The position numbers were made by a program, and so were the translations under genes. The notes under the pieces are model-generated. The model saw only the letters and a program-made list of their open reading frames with translations. It had not been told where the DNA came from and did not search any database. Below are positions 14,330 through 22,950 of a stretch of DNA of 64,000 nucleotides, in pieces. Every line of letters starts with the position of its first letter. The first letter of the stretch is position 1. The DNA is taken from NCBI RefSeq assembly GCF_003863365.1, contig NZ_RQXT01000015.1, positions 1-64,000 of the forward strand, given 5' to 3'. Source of the DNA: Mesorhizobium tamadayense (GTDB taxonomy: Bacteria; Pseudomonadota; Alphaproteobacteria; Rhizobiales; Rhizobiaceae).

Positions 14330-14634
14330 GCGGGATGTTCCTTCTGCAGACGGTTGACGAGAACCAGGATCGGGCAGACGCCGCGCACGTCGCCGCAGGC
14401 CCGTCGCGGCCCGGCGCATGGGCAGCGCCGGACGGCCGCCCTGCTCCGGCGCGGCGACGCGCCCCGATGCTGGCGCCGGTCCGCCGCATAGGCTTGCGCG
14501 CAGCGCGCCGCGTGCGCCGCGGCCGTGCTGGGCAACCGCTGCGATCGGCGGCCGCGGACTCGGACACAGTGCAGCATGCACCGCTGCCGCCGGCCATCGC
14601 AAGCGCAGGGGCGACTCCATGCGGACGGGCGCGC
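14330..14634 (-). other. Unexplained 305-base spacer between GGPS and CPS genes
   Basis: Elsewhere in this operon genes overlap or lie 1-140 bases apart, but GGPS and CPS are separated by 305 very GC-rich bases. An ATG at 14638 overlaps the GGPS stop (ATGA). A different frame ends at the CPS start in GTGA with the tail CPILVLVNRLQKEHPA. The two frames differ by one base, so the spacer may be a small gene of about 100 codons broken by one frameshift, or simply non-coding. No family was recognised. Confidence 0.35.
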
Positions 14635-15627
14635 TCATGCGCACGGCGCGTGCTTGAAGAGATAGGCGTTGGCCCGGTGCAGCATCTGTGCCAACCGTTC
14701 CGCACGCGGCCCCAGCGGGGCGATGGCCTCCCCGGCGTCGCGCAACAGATCCAGCGCGAACTGGCGCGCTGCCTGCAGCCCCATGATCGACGCGCAGGTC
14801 GGCTTCTGCGCTGCCGCGTCCTTGCCGGGGGTCTTGCCCAGCGTCGCGGTATCCGCTGTCGCGTCGAGAATGTCGTCGACCACCTGCAACGCCAGGCCGA
14901 AACAGGCGCTGTAGCGATCCAGCGCACAGTACAGCGCAGCGTGCGCGGCATCCTCCGCGATGGCGCATAGCGGGCCCATGCGAACGGACGCACGCACTAG
15001 CGCTCCGCTCTTCATCCGGTGCATCGCCACGATCCTGTCCAGCTCGACGTGCTTTCCGACCAGCGATAGATCCATGGCCTGCCCGCCTGCGGCACCTTCG
15101 GCGGACACCGCCTGCGCCAGTTCGCGGACGAGCGCGATACGGTTGTCGCCCGGCGCATCCAGGCTCGCCAGGGCCAGGAAGGCGTGTGCCTGCAGCGCAT
15201 CGCCGACCAGGATCGCAGTGGCTTCGCCGAACTTGACGTGCACGGTCGGAAGGCCGCGGCGAAGCACGTCGTCGTCCATCGCGGGCAGGTCGTCGTGGAC
15301 CAGAGTACAGGCGTGCATCATCTCGATGGCGGCGGCGACGTCGTCGAGCATGTGCGCCGGCGTGTCAGCCAGTGCGCCGGCAGCCAGACAGAGCAAGGCG
15401 CGGGTGCGCTTCCCGCCATGCAAGGTGGCGTAGCGCATCGCCGCCATCAGCTCGGTCTCACCGTCGTCATCGGCGCAGAGAAGACGCGCCAGCGCCTGTT
15501 CGACCCGCTTTGCGCCGTCCTGCATCCAGATCTCCGGCAGCTGCGTGCCGGATGCGCCACGCGCCTGCGCGCCCAATCCGTCAGTTCGTTCGTCGTGTAA
15601 CGTGGAACCGGTCTGCATGTTGTTCAT
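14635..15627 (-). CDS. ggps: Geranylgeranyl diphosphate synthase
   Basis: Trans-prenyltransferase that makes C20 geranylgeranyl diphosphate from DMAPP and IPP, feeding the copalyl synthase. The 330-residue protein has the first Asp-rich motif as HDDLPAMDDD (about residues 113-122), the second as VVDDILDAT (about residues 251-259), and the substrate motif GGKRTRALLC. The ATG at 15627 follows an AAGGA site; a second in-frame ATG lies three codons later. It is full length, unlike the truncated ggps seen in some rhizobial operons. It lies 136 bases after CYP117. Confidence 0.93.
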   Translation of the reverse strand: MNNMQTGSTLHDERTDGLGAQARGASGTQLPEIWMQDGAKRVEQALARLLCADDDGETELMAAMRYATLHGGKRTRALLCLAAGALADTPAHMLDDVAAAIEMMHACTLVHDDLPAMDDDVLRRGLPTVHVKFGEATAILVGDALQAHAFLALASLDAPGDNRIALVRELAQAVSAEGAAGGQAMDLSLVGKHVELDRIVAMHRMKSGALVRASVRMGPLCAIAEDAAHAALYCALDRYSACFGLALQVVDDILDATADTATLGKTPGKDAAAQKPTCASIMGLQAARQFALDLLRDAGEAIAPLGPRAERLAQMLHRANAYLFKHAPCA

Positions 15628-15763
15628 GTCCTTGTACCTGACAGACGGCCACGGCGAGCGGCGAGCCGCCGCGGTGTTGCCGGCGCCGAGCGCTTGCGCC
15701 GAGTGCAGAAATGCCGCGCCTTTCCGGCGCCGCTGCCCGCCAGACGGGGCATGCGATGCCAGC

Positions 15764-17104
15764 TCATGAGAATCCGATGCGGACTGCCATGGACGGATGT
15801 GCGGTCGGGTAATAGCGCCGGCCTTTTTCGACGCTCAGCAACCGCGGCCGCACCCCGGCCTTGTGCATAGTCAGCGCCAGGGCGATGGAGAACTGCACCA
15901 GTTCCAGCCATACCAAGTGGTAGCCGATGCAGACGTGTGGGCCGGTACCGAACTGCAGCATGTCCACCGGCCGGATCGGCTCCGTGCGTTGCAGCCACCG
16001 CGCCAGGCGGAACTGATCAGGCGCCTCGTGCAGCAGCGCTGAGGTCGAGAAATGCAGCAGCGGGATGCACAGATCGGTGCCCGCGGGAATGCGCCGTTGG
16101 CCGAGTTGCAATTCCTGCAGCGCGCGACGCGGCAGGAGCGTGGTCGCCGGATGCACGCGCAGCGTCTCGCGGAACAGCGCCTCGGCGACCGGACACTGAG
16201 CCAGGTCCGCGTGTCGGGTCGGCACCGCGCCCACGCGTTGGGCCTCCTCGACCAGGGTGTCCCACAGCACAGGCTGCCGCGCCAGCTCGATCACTATCCA
16301 GGCCATCGTCGAGGCGGTGGTGTCGTGACCGCCAAGCAGCAGCAAGCGGATATTGGCGATCAGGACGTCATCGGAGAGCGCATTGTCGCTGCGATCGAAG
16401 GCACTCACCATGTCGTTGATCAACCCGGTGCGCGCGGCATGCGCGCGCGCGTTGCGGACGAACTGGCGCAACTGCGCGTCGATCCAGTCGCGGGCCGCGC
16501 GACCGCGCCGCAAGGGCAGTCCGGGCAGGTCGACCGGGGGCGCGACGATCAACTGCAGCAGTTGCCGGTATTTGCGATGCCATCCCGGCAGGTCGTGCGC
16601 GGGGATTCCCATGAGGCTGAAGATGAGCTTGAGCGTCAGGTCGCCGGTTTCACGCAGGATGGTTACGTCGCCGCGGTCGCGCCACGCCTGCACCCGCGCC
16701 ATGATGATGGGCGCGAACAGGTCGCCGATGCCGCCCTGGGTCAGCCCCTTGGGCAGGAACGCCGCCTTAATCGCATCGCGCGCCTGCCGGTGCGCGCGGC
16801 CGTCCTGGGCGACCAACGTTCCGCCAAGCAATTCGGGCGCGATCTCTTCCATCAGCGCCGAGGACACGTCCTTGTGCCGGAGCAGTGGGAACGCATCCGG
16901 ATCCACGCAGGTCATCATGTGGCCGGCAGGGCCGAAATCCAGCCAGAAGTGGCTGCCTAGCGTCCGTTCCGCGCGCCGCAGCAGGCGCGGCAGGTCGCAA
17001 ACGATGGCGGGAAGATGCCCGACCAGGGGGAAAGCGCCGGGCATGACCGGGATGTCGTGCCGCAGCCGGTGCCGACGGTCCAGCGGGTTGAGCAGCATGT
17101 CCAT
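15764..17104 (-). CDS. cyp117: Cytochrome P450 CYP117 (ent-kaurene oxidase type)
   Basis: P450 of the rhizobial gibberellin operon; by established work on this operon CYP117 oxidises ent-kaurene to ent-kaurenoic acid. The protein has 446 residues from MDMLLNPLDRRHRLRH, whose ATG shares one base with the SDR stop (TGATG at 17104). P450 landmarks are the I-helix LLLLGGHDTTAS, the ExxR helix (EALFRETLRVHP) and the haem-thiolate loop FGTGPHVCIGYHL near residue 385. A longer open frame upstream is a shadow of the SDR gene and was not used. Electrons probably come from the operon's ferredoxin. Confidence 0.93.
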   Translation of the reverse strand: MDMLLNPLDRRHRLRHDIPVMPGAFPLVGHLPAIVCDLPRLLRRAERTLGSHFWLDFGPAGHMMTCVDPDAFPLLRHKDVSSALMEEIAPELLGGTLVAQDGRAHRQARDAIKAAFLPKGLTQGGIGDLFAPIIMARVQAWRDRGDVTILRETGDLTLKLIFSLMGIPAHDLPGWHRKYRQLLQLIVAPPVDLPGLPLRRGRAARDWIDAQLRQFVRNARAHAARTGLINDMVSAFDRSDNALSDDVLIANIRLLLLGGHDTTASTMAWIVIELARQPVLWDTLVEEAQRVGAVPTRHADLAQCPVAEALFRETLRVHPATTLLPRRALQELQLGQRRIPAGTDLCIPLLHFSTSALLHEAPDQFRLARWLQRTEPIRPVDMLQFGTGPHVCIGYHLVWLELVQFSIALALTMHKAGVRPRLLSVEKGRRYYPTAHPSMAVRIGFS

Positions 17105-17949
17105 CAGCAGCGCGGCGCCGCGGCCGCTTCGACGATGTCGCCGGCAGGCCGCGCGGCGGGGCTGTTGCCACCGTCGGCATACGTCGGCACATGCGCCAGC
17201 ATGCCGCCGTCGATGCACACGACCTGGCCGGTAATGAACGCAGCATCGTCGGAGAGCAGGAACGCCACCAGCGCGGCCACGTCCTCGGGGCGGCCGACGC
17301 GCGGCAGGAGCTGGTGCCGCCGCAGATGCTGTTGCATGCACTCGTCCAGCTTGGCGAGGAGCCGCTCGGTCATGATGAGACCCGGCGCAACCGCGTTGCA
17401 GCGGATCTGCGCATGACCGTACTGGGTGGCGAGCGAGGCCGACAACATGTTCATGGCCGCCTTCGACGCGGCGTAGGACGTCTGCGCGGTGTCACCGCTG
17501 AGCCCCTGGCACGACGACATGTTGACGATCGCGCCACCGCCGCGGGCGATCATCCGTGGGATGGCCTGCCGGCAGCAGAGCAGCGTGCCGCGCAGATTGG
17601 TCGCCATGGTCTGATCCCAGACTGCCAGGTCCAGGTCGAGGATCGCGCGGTCGCGTGGGGTCAGATGCATGGCGCTCGCGTTATTCACCAGTAGGTCGAC
17701 CCCACCGAAGTGGCGCTCCGCCGTCTCGAACAGCGCTGCCACCGCCTGCGCATCGGCGATGTCCATGGCCAGGGCCAGCGCGTGGCCCGCTTCGGCCGCG
17801 ATCTGCGCGGTACAGGCAATGGCCGCCGAGCTATCAATGTCGGCCACCACCACTCTGCCGCCCTCGCGCGCGATGGCGAGGGCGCATACCTTGCCGATGC
17901 CGGCGCCAGCGCCGGTCACCACGGCCACCTTGCCTTCAAACCGTCCCAT
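17104..17949 (-). CDS. sdr: Short-chain dehydrogenase/reductase of gibberellin pathway
   Basis: NAD(P)-dependent dehydrogenase of 281 residues. In this operon the SDR acts with CYP114 and ferredoxin in the ring-contraction steps toward GA12-aldehyde and GA12 (established for rhizobial operons). Cofactor motif TGAGAGIGK is near residue 13, the NNAS motif near residue 90, the catalytic Ser in IVNMSSCQG and the YxxxK in SYAASKAAM. The start at 17949 has a good AGGAG site. It overlaps the ferredoxin gene by 14 bases and shares a base with the CYP117 start. Confidence 0.92.
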   Translation of the reverse strand: MGRFEGKVAVVTGAGAGIGKVCALAIAREGGRVVVADIDSSAAIACTAQIAAEAGHALALAMDIADAQAVAALFETAERHFGGVDLLVNNASAMHLTPRDRAILDLDLAVWDQTMATNLRGTLLCCRQAIPRMIARGGGAIVNMSSCQGLSGDTAQTSYAASKAAMNMLSASLATQYGHAQIRCNAVAPGLIMTERLLAKLDECMQQHLRRHQLLPRVGRPEDVAALVAFLLSDDAAFITGQVVCIDGGMLAHVPTYADGGNSPAARPAGDIVEAAAAPRC

Positions 17950-18244
17950 CGTGTTCTCCTGGATTGTGTTGGTCTTTCGCGGCATGCCGCTCGGCTTCCG
18001 CCGGAGAAGGCGCAGGATCGGCGCTGGCGCGCTCGTCACCGCCAGCGTCGCTTTCGATGACCCGAATGGCGGCGACCGGGCACTGGTTGGCCGCGAGCCG
18101 CACGGCGGCGTGCAGCGCCCGCGGGACCGTCGCCACGCACACTTCGGCCACGCCGTCCGGTTCGCGCTGGCGAAAGGTCCCCGGCAGCGTCAGCACGCAC
18201 TGCCCGGTGGTTCCGCACAGATCCTGGTCGACCACGACGCGCAT
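17936..18244 (-). CDS. fd: P450-associated [3Fe-4S]-type ferredoxin
   Basis: Small ferredoxin of 102 residues from MRVVVDQDLCGTTGQCV, which delivers electrons to the P450s. Cluster ligands are in DLCGTTGQC (first and last Cys) and NQCPVAAI; the second Cys of a 4Fe-4S pattern is replaced by Thr/Gly, which fits a 3Fe-4S cluster as in other P450 partner ferredoxins. A hydrophilic Ala/Glu/Pro-rich C-terminal tail (about 35 residues) overlaps the SDR start. Only one base separates its ATG from the CYP114 stop. Confidence 0.9.
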   Translation of the reverse strand: MRVVVDQDLCGTTGQCVLTLPGTFRQREPDGVAEVCVATVPRALHAAVRLAANQCPVAAIRVIESDAGGDERASADPAPSPAEAERHAAKDQHNPGEHDGTV

Positions 18245-18245
18245 C

Positions 18246-19535
18246 TTAGCCCCCCGGCGCATGCAGCCGTACCGGTAGCGCGCGGAACGTCCTAAGGAAC
18301 GCGGAGGGCTCCCGGGTCGGCTGCTCGGCCAATGCCAGCGTGGGGAAGCGCGCCTGGATCCGCGGGAGGCTCTCGGCCAACTGCACCCGGGCCAGTTGCG
18401 CGCCGAGGCAGAAGTGGATGCCGTGGCCGAAGCTCAGCATGATCTTCCCGTCGGTCGACATGCCAGGACTGGTGCCGTAGAACCGCGCGGGATCAAAGCG
18501 GTCGGGATCGGCGAAGGCGTCCGGGTCGCGATTGCCGGCCGCGATCAGCACGCGCACGTCCGCGTTCTTCGGGATCACCACGCCGCCCAGTTCGATGTCG
18601 CGCTGGGCGATACGCGGAATGGAGCTGAACATGGCGGGCGCGTCGCAGCGCAGGACTTCTTCGACGAATGCCTTAACCCCCACGGCGTCTCCCTGCAGCC
18701 AGTGCCGCTGTTCGGGATACGCCAGCATCGCCAGGACCGCATGGTCGATGGTCGCAGCAGTGGTGGCGAAGCCGCCCAGCAGCATGCCCCACAGCATGCT
18801 GATCAACTCCGCATCCGACAGCGTGTCGGCATCGTCGTCGTGCGCGCCGACCAGCATCGACACGATGTCGCGGCGAGGATCAGTGCGCTTGCGCTGTATG
18901 AGGTCACCGAAGTAGGCCTGCACCCTGGCGCTGGCCGCGTCCGCCGCGGCGAGCTGGGGATCGCTGGCGTGCGGGCTTATGCCTTCCAGAATGGCGCCGA
19001 TGCCGGCGACGAGCCCGAACATGTCGTCCTGGGGCATGCCGAATAGTTCGGCGAAGACCAGCATGGGCAAGGCCAGCGCGAATTCCCGATGCAGGTCCAC
19101 CGTCTCCCCGCGCTCCAGCGCGGGCGCCATGCCGTCCAGGCGCGCTGCGACAATGCGCGCGATGCTCGGCCGCAGGTCGTCGATCTGGCGCATGGTGAAA
19201 TCGCGCGAGATCAGCCGGCGCAGACGCGTGTGCGTCGGTGGTTCCTTCATCGCTAGCGTGGACGCCAGCAGATTGAGCGACAGGCTGGTCGCCGCACGCG
19301 GCAAATAGCGCGCCAGTTCGCCCGGCGCCGGTCCCCGAAACGCATCGCCCGTGGCCTTGAGCGCCCAGTAGATGTCGGCGTGGCGGCTCAATAGAAAGAG
19401 GCCCGACGCCGCGCGATGCACCGGATCGTGCTCGCGCAACCACCGCATGAACGGGTACGGGTCGTGGATGCACGCTGGCGACGCCAGTTCGGCGAAGGCG
19501 TCCCGGCATGCTGCCGTGGTTTCTTGCACGTTCAT
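18246..19535 (-). CDS. cyp114: Cytochrome P450 CYP114
   Basis: P450 that, with the operon's ferredoxin and SDR, converts ent-kaurenoic acid toward GA12 (established for rhizobial homologues). The protein has 429 residues from [17 protein letters not shown] (ATG 19535), preceded by a CAGGTAACC ribosome region. The haem loop is [14 protein letters not shown] near residue 365 and the ExxR helix reads [10 protein letters not shown]. The I-helix is [10 protein letters not shown], lacking the usual acid-alcohol pair (D/E-T) for proton delivery; this is normal for CYP114 as far as I recall, and may reflect its unusual chemistry. It lies 90 bases after CYP112. Confidence 0.92.
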   Translation of the reverse strand: MNVQETTAACRDAFAELASPACIHDPYPFMRWLREHDPVHRAASGLFLLSRHADIYWALKATGDAFRGPAPGELARYLPRAATSLSLNLLASTLAMKEPPTHTRLRRLISRDFTMRQIDDLRPSIARIVAARLDGMAPALERGETVDLHREFALALPMLVFAELFGMPQDDMFGLVAGIGAILEGISPHASDPQLAAADAASARVQAYFGDLIQRKRTDPRRDIVSMLVGAHDDDADTLSDAELISMLWGMLLGGFATTAATIDHAVLAMLAYPEQRHWLQGDAVGVKAFVEEVLRCDAPAMFSSIPRIAQRDIELGGVVIPKNADVRVLIAAGNRDPDAFADPDRFDPARFYGTSPGMSTDGKIMLSFGHGIHFCLGAQLARVQLAESLPRIQARFPTLALAEQPTREPSAFLRTFRALPVRLHAPGG

Positions 19536-19625
19536 CTTGGTTACCTGTTGGCTGGCTGATCTGACCGGCGCGCCAGGCGCCGGCAAATTGCGGAGAAGAT
19601 CGCGATTCCCGGCGGCGTCCGCGCA

Positions 19626-22067
19626 TCACCAGAGCACCGGGAACTCCTCGAACCCGCCAGTGATGATCTCCTTGCGCAACTTCAGTTCTTCGGGCGCCAC
19701 GGCCAGGCGCAGCGAGGGAAAGCGTTGGAAGATCGAACCGATCACCACCTTGAGTTCCAGCCTGGCCAGCGCCATGCCGATGCAGTAGTGCGGCCCGTAG
19801 GAGAACGCCAGGTGCGGGTTTTCGTCGCGTCCGATGTCGAAGATTTCCGGGTCGTCGAAATGGCGCGGATCGAACGACGTCGCCGGCAGGCCGACCAGCA
19901 CCTTGCTCTCCGCGGGAATATGCACGCCCGCGATGGTCACGTCGGTCCTCGGATAGCGCATGATGCCGTCCCAGCCCGCGCCCGGCGGGTACATGCGCAG
20001 GATTTCCTCCACCGCCTTGTCCACCAGGGATGGATCGCCGACCAGGCGTTCGCGCTGCTGCGGATGGCGGAACATGGCCAGCAGGCCGAATTCGATCTGC
20101 GCGACAGTGCTCTCGTGCCCCGCCACCAGCATGCCCGCCGCCAGGCCAATCGCCTCTTCCTCGGTCGCCTTGCCCTGGTCGACCGCCGCGAGCAGATCCG
20201 TCAGCAGGTTGTCGCCCGGATCCTGGCGCTTGTCCCGCATCTTGCCGCGAATGTAGGCGCGCAGTTCTTCCCAGGCCAGGCGCGACGCGCTGCGCGGGCC
20301 GCTTTCATGCTGGTGCGTCATCACCTCGTCGGACAGCCCGGCGAAAAAGGCGTGATCCTCGTAGAGCACGCCCATCAGCGCGCTGATGACCATGGCCGGA
20401 AGCGGAAAGGTGAGGTGGCGCCGCAGGTCGGCGGGCTGGGGCTGGGCCGCCAGCGTCTCGAACAACTGCGCGGCGATCGCCTCGACCTGCTGCGCGAGCA
20501 GCTTCACCCTGCGGTTGCCGAAGGCCGGTGCCACGATCGCGCGTAACTGGGCATGTTCGCCCCCCTCGTGCGAGACCAGCCACCCCGGCGAACCGAGAAT
20601 CACCGAATCCGGGGTGAATGCCGCCGGCGGCATTCCCGCGGGCCGGAACGCCGCGTCGGACAGCACCGCCTTGGCCTCGTCATAGCCTGTCACCCACCAG
20701 CCTTCGTGCCCAGACGGGAAGCGCACGCGGTGGATCGGACCGTTGGCGCGTAGCGCCAACATCTCGGGCGAGGGCTCGATGTGATCGACGCGCCACATCG
20801 GCAGCGTCGGCAAGGGTAATGCAGATTGTGCCTGGTCGCCAACGGCTGGAAAAGGGGTGATCGACCAATCGATCAAGTCGACGGCGCGCTGAAGGGCGCC
20901 CTCGGTTTCAGAAGGGCTGGGTGAAGTGGCAATGACATGTCCAATCCAGTCTCGGAAATCGCCCTTCCTGACGATCGGTGTCTTGGGTTCAACATTCAAT
21001 TTGACCTCGGCGACACCTGGTATAGCAGCCGCCTGAGTGTCGCCACCGATCCAGTCGAGGATGCCATCTTGATCAGGAAGCAGGAACCGCGCGGCCGCAG
21101 TGTGCGAATGCCTTTTGCGCAGATTCCATTCCTCGCCAATGACAAGCTTGATGTGCTCGGTGACGAGATCGATACCATAAGCCAACTGGACCAGTTGAGG
21201 GTCGGGCGCGCCACCAAGACGCGGATTGACTCCAATGACGACTGGACCGCGTTTCGTGCACCGGAGTTCAATGTTCGTTGGCCCCCAGTCAAGGCCGAGA
21301 GCTCGCAAACAACTCAGCGAAACGTCGGCGATGCGCTCACGCTCCTCATCAGTCAGCAGGGCCGGATAGGTCACCTCACGAATGACGAAATGCGGGAGGG
21401 GACCAAAGTCATTGGCGCAAATCCCAACGACCTCATTTCCCATTACATTAGCACTATAGAGCGGGCCCTGTGCGAATTCTTCGACGAGTATTTTTGGCGT
21501 AGACCGCCATATGTGCTTTCCGCCCAACAGATAGCTCGTATGTTCGGCTACGTCTTCGACGCTGCGGCACAATCGGACACCGATGCTGCCGCTGCCTACT
21601 GCTGGCTTAACAATCACGGGCAGGCCGATCTCCGCAGCCGAGCTTTCTACCTCCGCCGCATTCGTTGCCAACCGATAATCAGGTATTGGAACGCCCGCCT
21701 GCGCGAGAAGCTGGCGTTGATTGAATTTGTCGCAGCTTCGTTCAATCGATTCAGGGTTCGGTCCCGGTAGATCGAAATGCCGGCAGAGCTTGCTAACTGT
21801 CGCATAGACCAACTCGTGGTCCCCCGCAAAGCCAGTAATGCCAGCAATGTCGTGGGTCGCCCCCAGCCGGGAACATTCGCGGATCAACGCATCGAGATTG
21901 TCAGTATCGACGCGGATTGCCTCAACGTTTTCCGACGCAAGATAGTCGTACCGAGCTGGATCAGCCGTCAGGGCAATTGGATGAAGACAAAGACACTGAG
22001 CCGCTTGGGTGTATAGCAGACCAATACCCCTATGACCTTCAACCAAGATTAGTGCTCTTCTTGCCAT
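19626..22067 (-). CDS. cyp112: ATP-grasp ligase fused to cytochrome P450 CYP112
   Basis: One uninterrupted 813-residue frame. Residues 1 to about 405 are an ATP-grasp protein (MARRALILVEGHRGIG; LPVIVKPAVGSGSIGVRL as the ATP loop; GPTNIEL and IGVNPRLGG as the metal-binding end), the kind that joins amino acids or activates carboxylates. Residues about 424-813 are a complete CYP112: it begins PMWRVDHIEPSPEMLALR and has the I-helix LVAGHESTVA, ExxR in EEILRMYPP and haem loop FSYGPHYCIGMAL. CYP112 normally stands alone and oxidises GA12 toward GA9. Base composition falls sharply upstream of about 20.8 kb, so the fusion joins DNA of different origin. The start at 22067 is tentative, since its ribosome site is weak. 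Confidence 0.85.
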   Translation of the reverse strand: MARRALILVEGHRGIGLLYTQAAQCLCLHPIALTADPARYDYLASENVEAIRVDTDNLDALIRECSRLGATHDIAGITGFAGDHELVYATVSKLCRHFDLPGPNPESIERSCDKFNQRQLLAQAGVPIPDYRLATNAAEVESSAAEIGLPVIVKPAVGSGSIGVRLCRSVEDVAEHTSYLLGGKHIWRSTPKILVEEFAQGPLYSANVMGNEVVGICANDFGPLPHFVIREVTYPALLTDEERERIADVSLSCLRALGLDWGPTNIELRCTKRGPVVIGVNPRLGGAPDPQLVQLAYGIDLVTEHIKLVIGEEWNLRKRHSHTAAARFLLPDQDGILDWIGGDTQAAAIPGVAEVKLNVEPKTPIVRKGDFRDWIGHVIATSPSPSETEGALQRAVDLIDWSITPFPAVGDQAQSALPLPTLPMWRVDHIEPSPEMLALRANGPIHRVRFPSGHEGWWVTGYDEAKAVLSDAAFRPAGMPPAAFTPDSVILGSPGWLVSHEGGEHAQLRAIVAPAFGNRRVKLLAQQVEAIAAQLFETLAAQPQPADLRRHLTFPLPAMVISALMGVLYEDHAFFAGLSDEVMTHQHESGPRSASRLAWEELRAYIRGKMRDKRQDPGDNLLTDLLAAVDQGKATEEEAIGLAAGMLVAGHESTVAQIEFGLLAMFRHPQQRERLVGDPSLVDKAVEEILRMYPPGAGWDGIMRYPRTDVTIAGVHIPAESKVLVGLPATSFDPRHFDDPEIFDIGRDENPHLAFSYGPHYCIGMALARLELKVVIGSIFQRFPSLRLAVAPEELKLRKEIITGGFEEFPVLW

Positions 22068-22310
22068 TGCTGTTAACCCAATGTTGCGTGCTGTGCGGCG
22101 GTCCGAGGGTAGTCGGCATAACATTTGTTAGCCGTGCCCAGACCTCAGACTTGCGGTGAACGTACCATTGTGAACGACAGGCGGTTGTAAAGATCTTGTA
22201 AATTGATTTAAAGGATTTGTTGCAGCGTTTTGATTACCGGCGATGTCGTACAGCGGGTCTCAACGAACGTCGGAGGCTTGCCTCGTTCAAGCGAGGGTAC
22301 CCGGCTCGCC

Positions 22311-22466
22311 AACGCCAACTGCGGCACGATCAGATTGAAACTGCTGAAGATCGGCGCACAGGTGCGCGTCTCGGTTCGCCGCATCAAGGTGGCGATGGCC
22401 TCAGCGTGTCCCTATGCCGAAGAGTTCGCCCTGGCTCACACCCGAATACCTGCGGCGGCTCTGTGA
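22311..22466 (+). pseudogene. IS1380-type transposase, C-terminal remnant
   Basis: The plus strand reads IRLKLLKIGAQVRVSVRRIK followed by VAMASACPYAEEFALAHTRI and a stop. This is the pattern of the C-terminal end of IS1380-family transposases (compare LRLRLLKLGARV in the complete element at 42-43.6 kb). Everything upstream of about 22300 is missing, so it is a dead fragment. Confidence 0.5.
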
Positions 22467-22559
22467 CGCCGCCGGACCCGAACCCTTCTCACAAACAACA
22501 GAGGATACATTGCTGAGAAACCCGACCGTGGCAACACCGCGGCCCTGATCGCGTCCGTT

Positions 22560-22762
22560 CTCGAATTCCACAGCCATGCCAGGGCCCGCGCCGCGTCAGA
22601 ACGGAGCCTGGCGCTTAGATTTGGTGAGAGAAGCTCACAGCTAGCACAGTCTCGCCCGATCGAGAATTCACGTCTTCTGCTCTCAACTGCAGTGGCGATT
22701 GCACTCTCTTCTTCGGCCATCACTAGGACCCTGCTGAGATCACTTGCCCGACAGGTTTGCAC
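22560..22762 (-). pseudogene. Possible phosphopantetheinyl transferase remnant
   Basis: The minus-strand frame reads MAEEESAIATAVESRRREFS followed by IGRDCAS, resembling the N-terminal part of EntD-type phosphopantetheinyl transferases (acidic stretch, then RRxEFxxGRxCA). The similarity ends after about 45 residues and no catalytic GIDIE or KEA motif follows. It would be a second, dead copy beside the intact transferase at 35.4 kb. The call rests on pattern recall only. Confidence 0.35.
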
Positions 22763-22950
22763 GGCAACGTTTGGGGGGAGCAGCGTATCCAGATTTCCTC
22801 GCTCTCTCGACGCGCTGCAGCAACAGCCGTCCTATGGCCCTGCCGTTTGAGCGGATTGACATTCGCGCCCGGCAAGCATGCACAGATGCGTTCCTCATTG
22901 GATTTGGCTGGTCAGCCACAGTCCTGGGCAGAACCGAATGGTCGCCACGT

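Noticed and set aside
15764..17341. A longer N-terminus for CYP117
   Set aside because: The added 79 residues are out-of-frame SDR sequence; the ATG overlapping the SDR stop fits the operon.
22067..22200. A sigma-54 promoter upstream of the ATP-grasp-CYP112 gene
   Set aside because: GGGCACGG is present on the minus strand, but no GC element stands at the right spacing.
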